From Skermanella aerolata KACC 11604 (GTDB lineage Bacteria; Pseudomonadota; Alphaproteobacteria; Azospirillales; Azospirillaceae): 64,000 nt of DNA. Each line of letters starts with the position of its first letter. Position 1 is the first letter of the stretch. Below are positions 28,109 to 37,097 of this stretch, one piece after another. The notes below the pieces were generated by a model. It was not told where the DNA came from. It was given only the letters and a program-made list of their open reading frames with translations, and made no database searches. Position numbers and translations under genes: made by a program. The stretch is taken from NCBI RefSeq assembly GCF_000936425.1, contig NZ_AVFK01000015.1, positions 103,227-167,226 of the forward strand, given 5' to 3'.

Positions 28109-29122
28109 ATGAGAAAGTTGCTTAACGCGGCGCTGGGCGCCTGTCTTGCCGTGGCCATGACAGCGGGCGCGGCGAATGCCGACGCTCCCGGCGCGGCTCC
28201 GCACCAGCGATTCGACCTCGGCGATTTCCGACTGGAAAGCGGGCAGGTGATCGAGAAGGGCTTCCTGACCTACGTCACCCATGGCACGCTCAACGAGCAG
28301 CGCAACAACGCCATCCTCGTTCTGCCGTCCCTGATGGGCACGCACCACCGCCACGACTTCCTGATCGGACCGGGCAAGGCGCTCGACCCCGGGAAATATT
28401 TCATCATCGCCGCCGACACGCTGGGCAACGGCCGCGCGATCTCGCCAAGCAACAGCGAGACCCAGCCGGGTCCGAAGTTCCCGCAGTTCTCGATCCGGGA
28501 CATGGTCGACGCCCAGCACCGGCTGGTCGCCGAGGGACTGGAACTTGACCGCCTGCTCGCCGTCGTCGGATTGTCCATGGGCGGCATGCAGGCCTACCAG
28601 TGGGCCGCCAGCTTCCCGGACGAGATAGCGGCCGTGATACCCATCGTATCCATGGCGCGCACCAGCCCCTGGGTGACCGCCATCTGGGAAAGCCAGCGTC
28701 AGGCGATCATGGCCGATGCCGCCTGGGCCGGTGGCGCCTACACCGAGCAGCCGGAAAAAGGACTGCGGGCGGCAGCAGCCTCGCTGGAGACCTGGGTCCG
28801 CCACTGGGACTGGATGGACAAGGAGTTCACGGACAACCGCCAGGTCGTCGGCTGGCTGAACGAGCGGACCGCCGACGCGGCAAAGAACTGGGACGCCAAC
28901 GATTTCATCTATCAGACCAGGGCAGAAGACCTGCACGACATCGCGAAGGGCGGCGATTACGCCGAAGCCCTCGCCAGAATACAGGCGCGTGCGCTCCTGA
29001 TGCCCGGCAGCCAAGACCTCCTGCATCCGCCCGCCGACAGCCGCTTCGCCGCCCGGCACATCCCCAGGGCGACGCTGGTCGAGATCGACTCCGACCAGGG
29101 CCACATGGCGAGCGGTTCGTAG
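28109..29122 (+). CDS. MetX-like alpha/beta hydrolase, C-terminus cut by in-frame TAG
   Basis: A 337-residue exported-looking protein (signal peptide about 1-24, ends ANADAP) related to the homoserine O-acetyltransferase-like hydrolases. The triad is Ser156 (VGLSMGGMQ), Asp303 (GSQDLL) and His332 (DQGHMAS). Five codons after the His a TAG stops translation, but the same frame stays open for 25 more codons, starting with CAG and ending LVKI before a TGA at 29198-29200. These look like the normal C-terminal helix (IDFVNATIARFLHEV). A single C-to-T change in a CAG codon would explain it. The truncated protein keeps its catalytic residues and might still work. Confidence 0.8.
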   Translation: MRKLLNAALGACLAVAMTAGAANADAPGAAPHQRFDLGDFRLESGQVIEKGFLTYVTHGTLNEQRNNAILVLPSLMGTHHRHDFLIGPGKALDPGKYFIIAADTLGNGRAISPSNSETQPGPKFPQFSIRDMVDAQHRLVAEGLELDRLLAVVGLSMGGMQAYQWAASFPDEIAAVIPIVSMARTSPWVTAIWESQRQAIMADAAWAGGAYTEQPEKGLRAAAASLETWVRHWDWMDKEFTDNRQVVGWLNERTADAAKNWDANDFIYQTRAEDLHDIAKGGDYAEALARIQARALLMPGSQDLLHPPADSRFAARHIPRATLVEIDSDQGHMASGS

Positions 29123-29272
29123 CAGGCCGACATCGACTTCGTCAACGCCACCATCGCCCGGTTCTTGCACGAAGTCGCGACCGATCTCGTCAAGATCTGA
29201 CAGCGCGGAACGGTGGGGCCTCGTCCGCTGTTGGAAACAACAGGACTACATAAATCGAATGGAGGGTAAGCC

Positions 29273-29449
29273 ATGCCCATAGACGAACAGGCGCCGTTCG
29301 ACTTCCATCTGACGGGACCGATCCCGCCGACGCCCGGCCAGCCCGATCCCGGCAACCCGGCCGATCCGGACGAACCGCCGCCGATCGACGAACCTCCGGC
29401 GCCGATCCCGGTTCCGCCGATCCACAACCCGCCCGGCCCGCTGACCTGA
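29273..29449 (+). CDS. Small proline-rich protein
   Basis: A 58-residue ORF starting MPIDEQAPFDFHLTGPIPPT and continuing as Pro/Asp/Ile-rich sequence to PPGPLT. A perfect GGAGGG lies 6 nt before the ATG, and third codon positions are GC-rich. There is no signal peptide or membrane segment, so it is likely a disordered cytoplasmic peptide. No function is suggested by the neighbours (MetX-like hydrolase and M20 peptidase). Confidence 0.6.
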   Translation: MPIDEQAPFDFHLTGPIPPTPGQPDPGNPADPDEPPPIDEPPAPIPVPPIHNPPGPLT

Positions 29450-29549
29450 CCCAACCTGATCTGCCCCGGTTTCATCCACCCTTGGCGGCTTGCCGTACGC
29501 TGCGGCATCTGCTTTGGTGACGGGCCGCCATAACCGAAACGGACAGACC

Positions 29550-30941
29550 ATGCTTCCCGTCGAACCCGTGCTGGCCCATCTCGACCTCGATTTCGATCAG
29601 GCGGTTGAGCGGCTCCGCGACCTGCTGCGCATCCGAAGCGTCAGCACCGATCCCGCCTATAAGGGCGAGACCCGCCAGGCCGCGCAGTGGCTCGCCGACC
29701 AGCTCACCGGCATGGGGTTCGAGGCCAGCCTGCGCGACACTCCCGGCCATCCCATGGTCGTGGCTCATCATCCGGGACCGTCCGGCTCGACCGGTCCGCA
29801 CGTCCTCTACTACGGACACTACGACGTCCAGCCGCCGGAGCCGTTGGAGCTGTGGAACAGCCCGCCGTTCGAGCCGACCATCGTAGACGCCAGGCACGGC
29901 AAGCGGATCGTCGCTCGCGGCGCCGTCGACGACAAGGGTCAGGTGATGACCTTCATCGAGGCGTTCCGCGCGTGGCACGCCGTTCACGGCACCCTGCCGG
30001 GCCGCATCACGGTCCTGCTCGAAGGCGAGGAGGAAACCGGCAGCCCCAACCTCGTCCCCTTCCTGGAAGCAAACCGGGAAGAACTGGCCGCCGACATCTG
30101 CGTCGTGACCGACACCAACAGCTGGAACATCGAGACGCCGGCGATCACCTACATGCTGCGCGGCATGCTCTATCTGGAAGTGACGCTGCACGGTCCCAGC
30201 CACGACCTGCATTCCGGGATGTACGGCGGGGCGGTGCTGAACCCGATCAACGCGCTGACCCGTATCCTGGCCCAGATCCACGACGACCAGGGCAGGGTCC
30301 AGTTCCCCGGTTTCTATGACGACGTCCAGCCGCTTTCCGACGCCGAGCGTGAGCAGTGGCGCGGCCTCGGCTTCGACGAAGCGGGCTTCCTCGGCGGCGT
30401 CGGCCTCAAGACCCCGCGCGGCGAGGAAGGCTGGTCCTCGCTGGAGCGGATTTGGGCGCGTCCGACCTGCGACATCAACGGCATCTGGGGCGGCTACACC
30501 GGGGCCGGTTCCAAGACGGTGATCGCGGCGGAAGCCTCGGCCAAGTTCAGCTGCCGGCTCGTGGCCGGTCAGGACCCCAAGAAGATCCTCGCCGGCATCA
30601 AGGAGTTCCTGGACGCCCGCACGCCGCCTGATGCCCGCTGGGACATCAAGACCTTCGGCAACTCGCCCGCCATCAAGGTGCCGGTCGACAGTCCGCATCT
30701 CCAGCGTACCATGGCCGGGTTGGCCGACATCTACGGCAAGCCGCCTGTTCTGGTCGGCTCCGGAGGATCGATCCCGGTCGTCGGCTACATCCAGCGGATA
30801 CTGGGCTTCGACTCGATCCTGGTAGGCTTCGGCCTGGAAGACGACCTGATCCACTCGCCGAACGAGAAGTTCGAGCTGAAGTGCTATCGGAACGGCATCC
30901 GCTCTCACGCCGCCATCCTGGCGCGGATGGCGGAAGGCTGA
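29550..30941 (+). CDS. M20 family metallodipeptidase
   Basis: A 463-residue zinc peptidase of the M20/M25/M40 family. Metal ligands are in YGHYDVQPP, RGAVDDKGQV, EGEEETGSPN and the C-terminal IHSPNEKFE. The dimerisation lid domain lies about residues 200-370 with the conserved HGPSHDLHSGMYGGAV. These enzymes hydrolyse dipeptides or N-acyl amino acids in the cytoplasm; the GYTGAGSKTVIA element is typical of the carnosinase-like dipeptidase branch. The ATG of MLPVEP is chosen with GGACAG upstream. The gene is monocistronic by spacing. Confidence 0.93.
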   Translation: MLPVEPVLAHLDLDFDQAVERLRDLLRIRSVSTDPAYKGETRQAAQWLADQLTGMGFEASLRDTPGHPMVVAHHPGPSGSTGPHVLYYGHYDVQPPEPLELWNSPPFEPTIVDARHGKRIVARGAVDDKGQVMTFIEAFRAWHAVHGTLPGRITVLLEGEEETGSPNLVPFLEANREELAADICVVTDTNSWNIETPAITYMLRGMLYLEVTLHGPSHDLHSGMYGGAVLNPINALTRILAQIHDDQGRVQFPGFYDDVQPLSDAEREQWRGLGFDEAGFLGGVGLKTPRGEEGWSSLERIWARPTCDINGIWGGYTGAGSKTVIAAEASAKFSCRLVAGQDPKKILAGIKEFLDARTPPDARWDIKTFGNSPAIKVPVDSPHLQRTMAGLADIYGKPPVLVGSGGSIPVVGYIQRILGFDSILVGFGLEDDLIHSPNEKFELKCYRNGIRSHAAILARMAEG

Positions 30942-30957
30942 CCACTCAAACCGGATC

Positions 30958-31740
30958 TCAGCCGGGGCGCGATCCATATGGATTGTGCTCCGGCGGAATC
31001 AGGCCCAGATGCTCCAGCCGGGCGAAGATCGAGCGTGGCGTCCGCAGGAAAAGCTCCAGAATATCCAGCACCTCGCGCCCCTCGCGCCACATCTGACCCA
31101 GGCGGACGTCCATTTCCTCGGTCCAGGGCTGGCCATGGCGCAACGGCATCGGGCATTTCTGTTCGCGCACCTTGGCCAGCCGGGGGTCGATCTCCTTCAA
31201 TGCGGCGCGCGCCGCGTGCTTCTCCCGCTTGCGGGCCGCCTGGAGCGCCCGCCGCTCCTCCGGCGCCAGGTCGGGCAAGCCCGACAGCCAGACATGCACA
31301 CTGCGGCACGCCAGCGCATCGGCCGCCGCCCGGTGCCATGGTCCGGATGCGACATGGAGAGCGCGCTCCGCCGCCAGCGCCAGCTTCAGCGGATAGCCGA
31401 GCTTGCGGCGGCACAGTTCCACGGTGCAGGTCGTCTCCAGGATGCCGTCACCGGCTTCCCCCACGACCCCCCGGTCGAACTTCACGTTATGGGCGACGAA
31501 ATGCGATCCTTCCAGCAACGCGGTCAGCTCGGGCCTGATCTCGTCCCAGGTCGGCGCCTGTGCCACCATCTCGTCCGTGATCCCGTGGATACGGACGCAG
31601 AACGGGTTGATCGGGTGCATCGGATTGACCAGCTGCTCGAACAGCACCGATCCGTTTTCGTCCACCACGGCGATCTCGACCAGCCCGCCCGGCCCCTGCG
31701 CCACGCCGCTCGTCTCGGTATCGACGTAGAGCGTCCTCAT
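30958..31740 (-). CDS. DnaQ/RNase T-like 3'-5' exonuclease
   Basis: A 260-residue DEDDh exonuclease. Exo I is VDTETSG (Asp7, Glu9), Exo II has HNVKFDRG, Exo III is HRAAADAL. The C-terminal 90 residues are a charged helical extension that ends with a segment (WTEEMDVRLGQMWREGREV) resembling a small DNA-binding helix pair. GAGGAAACC lies just before the ATG. It could trim RNA or DNA 3' ends; it is not the replicative epsilon subunit, which has a different C-terminus. Confidence 0.82.
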   Translation of the reverse strand: MRTLYVDTETSGVAQGPGGLVEIAVVDENGSVLFEQLVNPMHPINPFCVRIHGITDEMVAQAPTWDEIRPELTALLEGSHFVAHNVKFDRGVVGEAGDGILETTCTVELCRRKLGYPLKLALAAERALHVASGPWHRAAADALACRSVHVWLSGLPDLAPEERRALQAARKREKHAARAALKEIDPRLAKVREQKCPMPLRHGQPWTEEMDVRLGQMWREGREVLDILELFLRTPRSIFARLEHLGLIPPEHNPYGSRPG

Positions 31741-31824
31741 CGGTTTCCTCGATTTTCCAACATCCACCCTTCCAGTATCCACCCTATGTAGTGGACCCAG
31801 ATCCCCAAAGCACGGATATCCCCC

Positions 31825-32325
31825 ATGGCCGCTGAACACTTCACCGCCCCGGCATCCTCCACTCCCAAGCCGGAACTCTACGCCGAGCTGGCAAGCCAGC
31901 TCGAAGGCATCCTGGCAGGAGAGATCGACCTGATCGCCAACATGGCCAACATGGCGGCCGTGATCTACCACGGCCTGCCCGACGTCAACTGGGCCGGCTT
32001 CTACCTGATGAAAGACGGCGAACTGGTCCTCGGTCCGTTCCAGGGCAAGCCCGCCTGCATCCGCATCCCGGTCGGCCGGGGTGTCTGCGGCGCCGCCGCC
32101 GAGACCCGCGCTACCCAGGTCGTCCCCGACGTCCACGCCTTTCCCGGGCACATTGCCTGCGATGCGGCGTCCCGTTCCGAACTGGTGACGCCGCTGCTCG
32201 CCGACGGCCGCGTGATCGGCGTCCTCGACCTCGACAGCCCGATCCCCGGCCGCTTCGACGACCAGGATCGCGACGGCTGCGAGAAGCTGGTCAGCATCCT
32301 GCTCCGTCACATCCGGGAGGGTTGA
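31825..32325 (+). CDS. msrC: Free methionine-(R)-sulfoxide reductase, GAF type
   Basis: A 166-residue GAF-domain enzyme that reduces free Met-R-sulfoxide. Three Cys (78, 88, 112) in GPFQGKPACIRIP, GRGVCG and FPGHIACD have the same spacing as the three Cys of E. coli fRMsr, and SRSELVTPLL is conserved. The 34-base overlap of its 3' end with the convergent hypothetical gene is real by both frames. Role: repair of oxidised methionine in the cytoplasm. Confidence 0.93.
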   Translation: MAAEHFTAPASSTPKPELYAELASQLEGILAGEIDLIANMANMAAVIYHGLPDVNWAGFYLMKDGELVLGPFQGKPACIRIPVGRGVCGAAAETRATQVVPDVHAFPGHIACDAASRSELVTPLLADGRVIGVLDLDSPIPGRFDDQDRDGCEKLVSILLRHIREG

Positions 32326-32905
32326 AGCGGATCAGCGCGCGGCGCGGCAAGGTGCGCGGATTGTTGCGGCGGCGTTCCGCGTAAGGCACCAGCGGATTCG
32401 GCTCGACGTTGGGATCCTCCGAGAAGATGGCTGATGTCCTGAAGTCGAAGAAGCTGGCATTGATCGTCATGTCCGGCAGCTTCCAGACCAGCCGGACCGA
32501 CGAGGGCACGGCGGCGTTGCCGTCGTTCGTGTTCTCGGCCGGCTCGCCGAACTGCCCGATCAGCGCATTGGCGATATCCTCGAACACCATCGGGGTGGCT
32601 TGGTGTCCGCGCCGTTCCAGCAGGACCTGAGACAGCCTGCCGCTCTTCCGGTCCATCTGGAGGAACGCCCGGAACGGAATACCCGCGACCTCGACGTTCT
32701 CGACGCTGGAGTCGGCGTAATAGCGCCCGAAGTCCCAGCGTCCCGGCAGGCGAGTGTCGAAGTCGCCCAGCGCCCGGTCCAGCTCGCCGGCGTCCATGCC
32801 CCAGCGCGCCGCCGACAGCGTCGCCAGATCGGCCGCCGCCGCCGCGGCCGGCAGCACGAGCGTCAAGGCTGCCGCCGTCCCGATCCAGGCACGGCGCCCG
32901 ATCAC
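32291..32905 (-). CDS. Exported hypothetical protein
   Basis: A 204-residue protein with signal peptide (RRAWIGTAAALTLVLPAAAAAA). The chosen GTG start lies 7 nt after the stop of the S10 peptidase gene, with GGTGAG upstream; an ATG 17 codons earlier would overlap that gene. The mature part has the pattern RWGMDAGELDRALG and a mixed alpha/beta domain with FRAFLQMDRKSGRLSQVLLER, resembling periplasmic proteins of unknown function. It is probably co-transcribed with the carboxypeptidase. The 3' end overlaps msrC. Confidence 0.65.
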   Translation of the reverse strand: MIGRRAWIGTAAALTLVLPAAAAAADLATLSAARWGMDAGELDRALGDFDTRLPGRWDFGRYYADSSVENVEVAGIPFRAFLQMDRKSGRLSQVLLERRGHQATPMVFEDIANALIGQFGEPAENTNDGNAAVPSSVRLVWKLPDMTINASFFDFRTSAIFSEDPNVEPNPLVPYAERRRNNPRTLPRRALIRFNPPGCDGAGC

Positions 32906-32912
32906 GGCCGGC

Positions 32913-34490
32913 TCACCGGCGCCCGCCCAGCGCCGCCTCGAACAGGCGGCGGACATCCTCGTTGATCGACCGGCGCTCCTCTGGACGCATATACATCATG
33001 TGCCCTCCCTGATAGGTCTTCACCGCCATGTTCGCCTTGACCTCGCGCGGCAACCGCAGCTGATCGATCAGCCAGCGCGACGCCAGATAGGGTGTCACCA
33101 GATCGTGGACACCATGCGCGATCAGGACGTGCATGTCCGGATTTACCGCCATCGCGCTTTGCAGGGACTCGGTCGCTCCGGCAAAGCCCTGCTGCCGCCC
33201 GACATCCCAGTCCCATTCCCCGGAAATCCGCCAGTTCAACAGCCGGAACGGCACTTCGCTCTCGAAGCCGAGTTCCCGCCTGACATAATCGTTGAAGGTG
33301 GCGGAATAGGGCGCGATCAGCGCATCCAGCAACGGGTCGGACCCGACCGACTGGCGCTCCGGACTGGGATCGGGGAACTTGATCGTGCCGTCGTACAGGC
33401 TGACGATCCGGCCGGGTTCCCGAAGCAGTTCCTTGGCGAAGACCTGGATCGGCAGCTTGCCGGCGAATCGCTCGACCACATCGACCGGTACGCCGGTCAG
33501 CTGGGATATCCGCGTGTTGAAGGCCTTGGCGGCATCGCTGTCGGGGTCGGCCGGGTTGGCAAGCCCGACTAGATAGTCGTTCAGCGCGAAACGTTCGGCG
33601 TCCTCCTGGCCGGTCGGGACGCCCAATCCGTTGTCCCGCGCCGACGCCGCCATGGAGGGCAGGGCCATCGCCCAGCCCAGCAGGTCGTAATCGCCGCCGC
33701 GCAGCAGCGAGAACTCCAGGGCCGGCGAGACCAGCACCATGCCGTTGAGCGCGATCCCGGCGTTCCGCTGAAGGTCGCGCGCCATCATCACCGCACGGAA
33801 GCCGCCGTAACTCTCGCCCGCCAGGAACTTGGGCGACGCCCAGCGGCCGTTCCGGGTCAGCCAAAGCCTGACGATCTCGGACAGGCTGGCGACGTCGGCC
33901 TTGACGCCGAGGAAGCGCTTTTCCGCGTCGTCGTCCTTCCCCGTCGCCCGCGAAAATCCGGTGCCGACGGGATCCACGAACACCAGGTCGGTAAAGGCCA
34001 GCCATGTCTCCGGGTTGTCCATCAGCGCCGCCGGCGGGCGGGGCAGGGACCCGTCGGGGTTCGTCGCCAGCACGCGGGGGCCGGCGACGCCCAGGTGCAG
34101 GAAGGCGGATGCCGCCCCCGGACCGCCGTTGAAAAGGAAGGTGACGGGCCGCGTCGCGGGGTCCTTGTCCGCCAGCGTATAGGAAGCGACGAACAGCCGT
34201 GCCGTCGTCTCACCCTTGGCGTCCACGATGGGCATCATCTCCGCCGTCGCAGAGTATGCCAGATCGCCGCCGGGAACCGTCAGCGTCTGCCGCTTGGTAC
34301 TCGGCTTCGCGGCTTCCTCCACCCCGGACGCCGAGGGGGCCGCTGGAGCGGTCGCCGGCGCGGCCGCCGGAGCGGACGGTGCCTCCTGTGCCCAGCCGGG
34401 ATAGGCTCCCATCCCGGTCAGCCACACCGCCACCAGGGCGGCATACGGCAACCGGCGGCGGCGGAAGCGAGATCTGGTTTGCTGCATCAT
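32913..34490 (-). CDS. S10 family serine carboxypeptidase-like protein, exported
   Basis: A 525-residue exported peptidase. Signal peptide about 1-35 (ends GWAQEA), then an Ala/Pro-rich linker to about residue 62. The S10 core has FNGGPGAAS, Ser227 in GESYGG, Asp in HGVHDLVTP and His in GGHMMYMR. Bacterial S10 enzymes are periplasmic carboxypeptidases active at acid pH. It begins at a Met-Met pair. The exported hypothetical gene follows 7 nt later on the same strand. Confidence 0.9.
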   Translation of the reverse strand: MMQQTRSRFRRRRLPYAALVAVWLTGMGAYPGWAQEAPSAPAAAPATAPAAPSASGVEEAAKPSTKRQTLTVPGGDLAYSATAEMMPIVDAKGETTARLFVASYTLADKDPATRPVTFLFNGGPGAASAFLHLGVAGPRVLATNPDGSLPRPPAALMDNPETWLAFTDLVFVDPVGTGFSRATGKDDDAEKRFLGVKADVASLSEIVRLWLTRNGRWASPKFLAGESYGGFRAVMMARDLQRNAGIALNGMVLVSPALEFSLLRGGDYDLLGWAMALPSMAASARDNGLGVPTGQEDAERFALNDYLVGLANPADPDSDAAKAFNTRISQLTGVPVDVVERFAGKLPIQVFAKELLREPGRIVSLYDGTIKFPDPSPERQSVGSDPLLDALIAPYSATFNDYVRRELGFESEVPFRLLNWRISGEWDWDVGRQQGFAGATESLQSAMAVNPDMHVLIAHGVHDLVTPYLASRWLIDQLRLPREVKANMAVKTYQGGHMMYMRPEERRSINEDVRRLFEAALGGRR

Positions 34491-34554
34491 GAACCCGCGA
34501 TTATTGGACGATCAGGATAATCAACCGTTCGGCCCGCCGGTTTGCCGGCTTGGT

Positions 34555-34674
34555 TCACCATTTGGATCCCGAACCGCCCATGGCGACGGTGACATAGGTG
34601 GTAATAACACCATTGGCCGTAGGACCGGGCGGAGAGCCGGTCATAATGAAGTAACGAATTTGATTTAAACTCAA
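34555..34674 (-). CDS. Candidate 39-residue peptide gene
   Basis: A short open frame between the carboxypeptidase gene and the divergent prolyl isomerase gene. From a TTG with AGAGG upstream it encodes 39 residues; from the internal ATG (34644) it encodes 29, beginning MTGSPPGPTANGV and ending MGGSGSKW. The sequence is Gly/Ser/Thr/Pro-rich with no charged residues except one Lys in the last 29. It sits at the edge of the ATP-grasp/export cluster, so it could be a second substrate peptide, but it could also be chance. Confidence 0.3.
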   Translation of the reverse strand: MSLNQIRYFIMTGSPPGPTANGVITTYVTVAMGGSGSKW

Positions 34675-34759
34675 GCCGATTGCCTCTGCCCTGGGATCGC
34701 TGCGTCGAGCGACGCGCCGGCACGGGACATTTCAAGAAAAAACAAGACACTGGTGGATC

Positions 34760-35509
34760 ATGGAGCTTGGTACCGCGGTAACCACTGTCAAAGGCGACGC
34801 CATCTCGGTTGCCGACGTCATCCTGCACCTCAAGGCCAAGGGGACCTTCCGTACCGCCATCTATGAGATCATCGAACAGCGAGTCATCGAGTACAAATTG
34901 CGGGAACACACCGTCACCCTGCCGCAGGCGGAAATAGACGAACGGGTTCAGGCCCGTCGTACCACGCTGGGCCTCTGGGACGACGCTGCGTTCACATCCT
35001 ACCTGAAGCATTTCGGGCTGACGAAAGAACAGTGGCTGGCGACGATCTCCGCCGAAATGCGGCGGGAGCGGCTTCGCGACGCCATCGTGACGAAAGATCT
35101 GGTGCAGAACTACTACCGCCAGCACAGCTCGCGCTTCACCTCGATCTCGGTCGCCCGCATTGCGTGCCGCACCAAGGCCGACGCGGAGAAGGCGCTGTCG
35201 GCCGCTACCGACAGCGTAACCGACTTCGTGGAACTCGCCCGGCAGTATTCCGTGGACGAAAACACCCGTTTCAGCGGCGGCTACATCGGCAACCTCAAGC
35301 GCGGCATGCTTCCGGGCGAGGTGGATGAACGGGCCTTCGCATGCCGCGACGACGGCGTCATCGGCCCCTTCGCCGAAAACGGCGTATGGACGATCTATAA
35401 GATCTATTCCCGCACCGTCACCAAGCTGAACGATGCGCTGGTGAAGCAGATCAAGGACGTGCTGTTCGAGGAATGGCTTCGCCATCAGGTCTGCATCGCG
35501 CCGGCATGA
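34760..35509 (+). CDS. PpiC/parvulin-type peptidyl-prolyl isomerase, cytoplasmic
   Basis: A 249-residue protein with an N-terminal SurA-like helical part (about 10-115) and a parvulin domain (about 120-225) with SVARIACRTKADAEKAL, FVELARQYSVDENTRFSGG, YIGNLKRGMLPGEVDERAF and the closing GVWTIYKI. There is no signal peptide, so it should act in the cytoplasm, unlike SurA or PrsA. Its TGA overlaps the ATG of the HlyD-like adaptor gene. Relatives of this kind occur in peptide-maturation and export clusters, so a role as chaperone or maturation factor for the peptide of this cluster is inferred. Confidence 0.82.
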   Translation: MELGTAVTTVKGDAISVADVILHLKAKGTFRTAIYEIIEQRVIEYKLREHTVTLPQAEIDERVQARRTTLGLWDDAAFTSYLKHFGLTKEQWLATISAEMRRERLRDAIVTKDLVQNYYRQHSSRFTSISVARIACRTKADAEKALSAATDSVTDFVELARQYSVDENTRFSGGYIGNLKRGMLPGEVDERAFACRDDGVIGPFAENGVWTIYKIYSRTVTKLNDALVKQIKDVLFEEWLRHQVCIAPA

Positions 35510-36975
35510 AGCTGTTCGGAAAAAAGCCGTCCACCGAGAAGCCGAAGGCCAAAACCTCGGCGAAGCCGATCATCAAGCCGGTAGCGAAGCCGGTTGCCAA
35601 ACCAGCCGCCAAGCCCGTCAGGAAAGCTCCGAAAAAGCCGCCCGGCAGGAACGCCGCCCACGATACCCGCCACCCCCTGAAGGCCGCGACGCTGCTCTAC
35701 AGCTCGCCCAACGCCTTCTTCCGGGGCGCCGTGTATTTCCTGTTCTTCACGCTGATCGGGATGCTCATCTATTCCGGCTACGCGACCAAGGACACGGTGG
35801 TAGAGGCGCCGCTCAAGCTCCAGCGTCAGGCCATGGTGATCCAGGCGATCGGCGGCGGCCTGATCGAAAGCGTCGAGGTCGGCGAGAACTCGCCCGTTTC
35901 CGTCGGCGACGAACTTGCCACCATTCAGGAAAAGATCCGTGCCGCGACCACGCCGGAGCAGGAGGCGCTGCAACGCCAAATCGGCGGTTTGCAGCACCAG
36001 GAGCGTGAAGCGGCCAAAACAGCGGAGTTCCGGCTGAGCCAGATGGAACTGGACCGTCTTAACCTGACGCAGCGCAGGGCTACCGAGCAGGCGGCGATCG
36101 ACAACCGCATCCGCCAGATCGATATCCAGCTCCAGATCACCCAGCGCAACCGGGCCGGCATCGACGAGGATCTCGGCAGCGCCCGTCGCGACCTCGGCGT
36201 CAAGCAGCAGCTCTTCGCCATGCGCGACATCCCGCAGGTCGAGCTTCAGCGGGCACAGACCCGCGTCAGCGACCTTCAGCGGGCGCTGAACAACGCCGAT
36301 GCGGAGATACAGAACGTCCGGCTGGCGCTGGAAAGCGCCAAGGGAGACCGCGCCCAGATCGCCGAGACCTTCTCGCAGGCCCGCCAGGAGAACGAGATCG
36401 AGAATCTGAAGCGCGCCCGCCAACGCGATCAGGCGCTGAACCGGGACAGGATCGCCGAGTTGAACAGGCGTCTCCTGGAGTCGCGCACGCTCGTCCCCGG
36501 TGTCCGTTACGATGACGACAAGGCGCTCTACACCAGTATCGTCGACGGTGTCGTGACCAACGTCCATATCCAGCGGGGCACGATCATCAATCCGGGAGCG
36601 CCGCTGTTCACGATGGTCCGCAATACGGCGCCGCTGGAGGCCCATGTCTTGATCCCCAACCGGGACATCGGCAAGATCCGGCGCGGCCAGAAGGTCCAGA
36701 TCAAATACTTCGCCTACCCGACGCAGGATTACGGCGTCCAGACCGGCAGCATCACCGAAATCTCGGCGAAGCCCGCCGCGGCGGAGCCCGGCAAACCTTC
36801 CCTCTACCTCGTCAACGTGGCGCTGGAGAAGGAAACGGTGACGGGGCCGAGCGGCTTGACCCGGGCGCTGGAGATCGGCATCGAAGGCTATGCCCAGATC
36901 AAGACGGGCGAAAAGCGCTTCCTTGAAATCCTCTTCGCCCCGTCGTCACGCTTCTTCGAACCCATAGTGGACTGA
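35506..36975 (+). CDS. HlyD-like membrane fusion (adaptor) protein with Lys/Pro-rich N-terminus
   Basis: A 489-residue periplasmic adaptor. Residues 1-48 are a cytoplasmic tail with repeated AKPxxKP units; a membrane helix lies about 74-93 (AVYFLFFTLIGMLIYSGYA). Then come a biotinyl-lipoyl-like half motif (IQAIGGGLIESVEVGENSPVSVGD), a long coiled coil (about 155-315), the second half (LYTSIVDGVVTNVHIQRGTIINPG) and the beta-barrel part (LIPNRDIGKIRRGQKVQIKYFAYP). This is the type I secretion adaptor layout that links an inner-membrane exporter to TolC. It is coupled to the prolyl isomerase by an ATGA overlap. No exporter ATPase is adjacent. Confidence 0.88.
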   Translation: MKLFGKKPSTEKPKAKTSAKPIIKPVAKPVAKPAAKPVRKAPKKPPGRNAAHDTRHPLKAATLLYSSPNAFFRGAVYFLFFTLIGMLIYSGYATKDTVVEAPLKLQRQAMVIQAIGGGLIESVEVGENSPVSVGDELATIQEKIRAATTPEQEALQRQIGGLQHQEREAAKTAEFRLSQMELDRLNLTQRRATEQAAIDNRIRQIDIQLQITQRNRAGIDEDLGSARRDLGVKQQLFAMRDIPQVELQRAQTRVSDLQRALNNADAEIQNVRLALESAKGDRAQIAETFSQARQENEIENLKRARQRDQALNRDRIAELNRRLLESRTLVPGVRYDDDKALYTSIVDGVVTNVHIQRGTIINPGAPLFTMVRNTAPLEAHVLIPNRDIGKIRRGQKVQIKYFAYPTQDYGVQTGSITEISAKPAAAEPGKPSLYLVNVALEKETVTGPSGLTRALEIGIEGYAQIKTGEKRFLEILFAPSSRFFEPIVD

Positions 36976-37097
36976 TTGACGTCCGCTTCAAGCCTCCGTT
37001 TCTTACCAACGGATTTAAAAAATCACGTTGACGTAGGTCGAGCCTCTTCAGCCCGACATCTGACGTTCCCGACCAGCCGACGCTCGGATCCCCCGCC

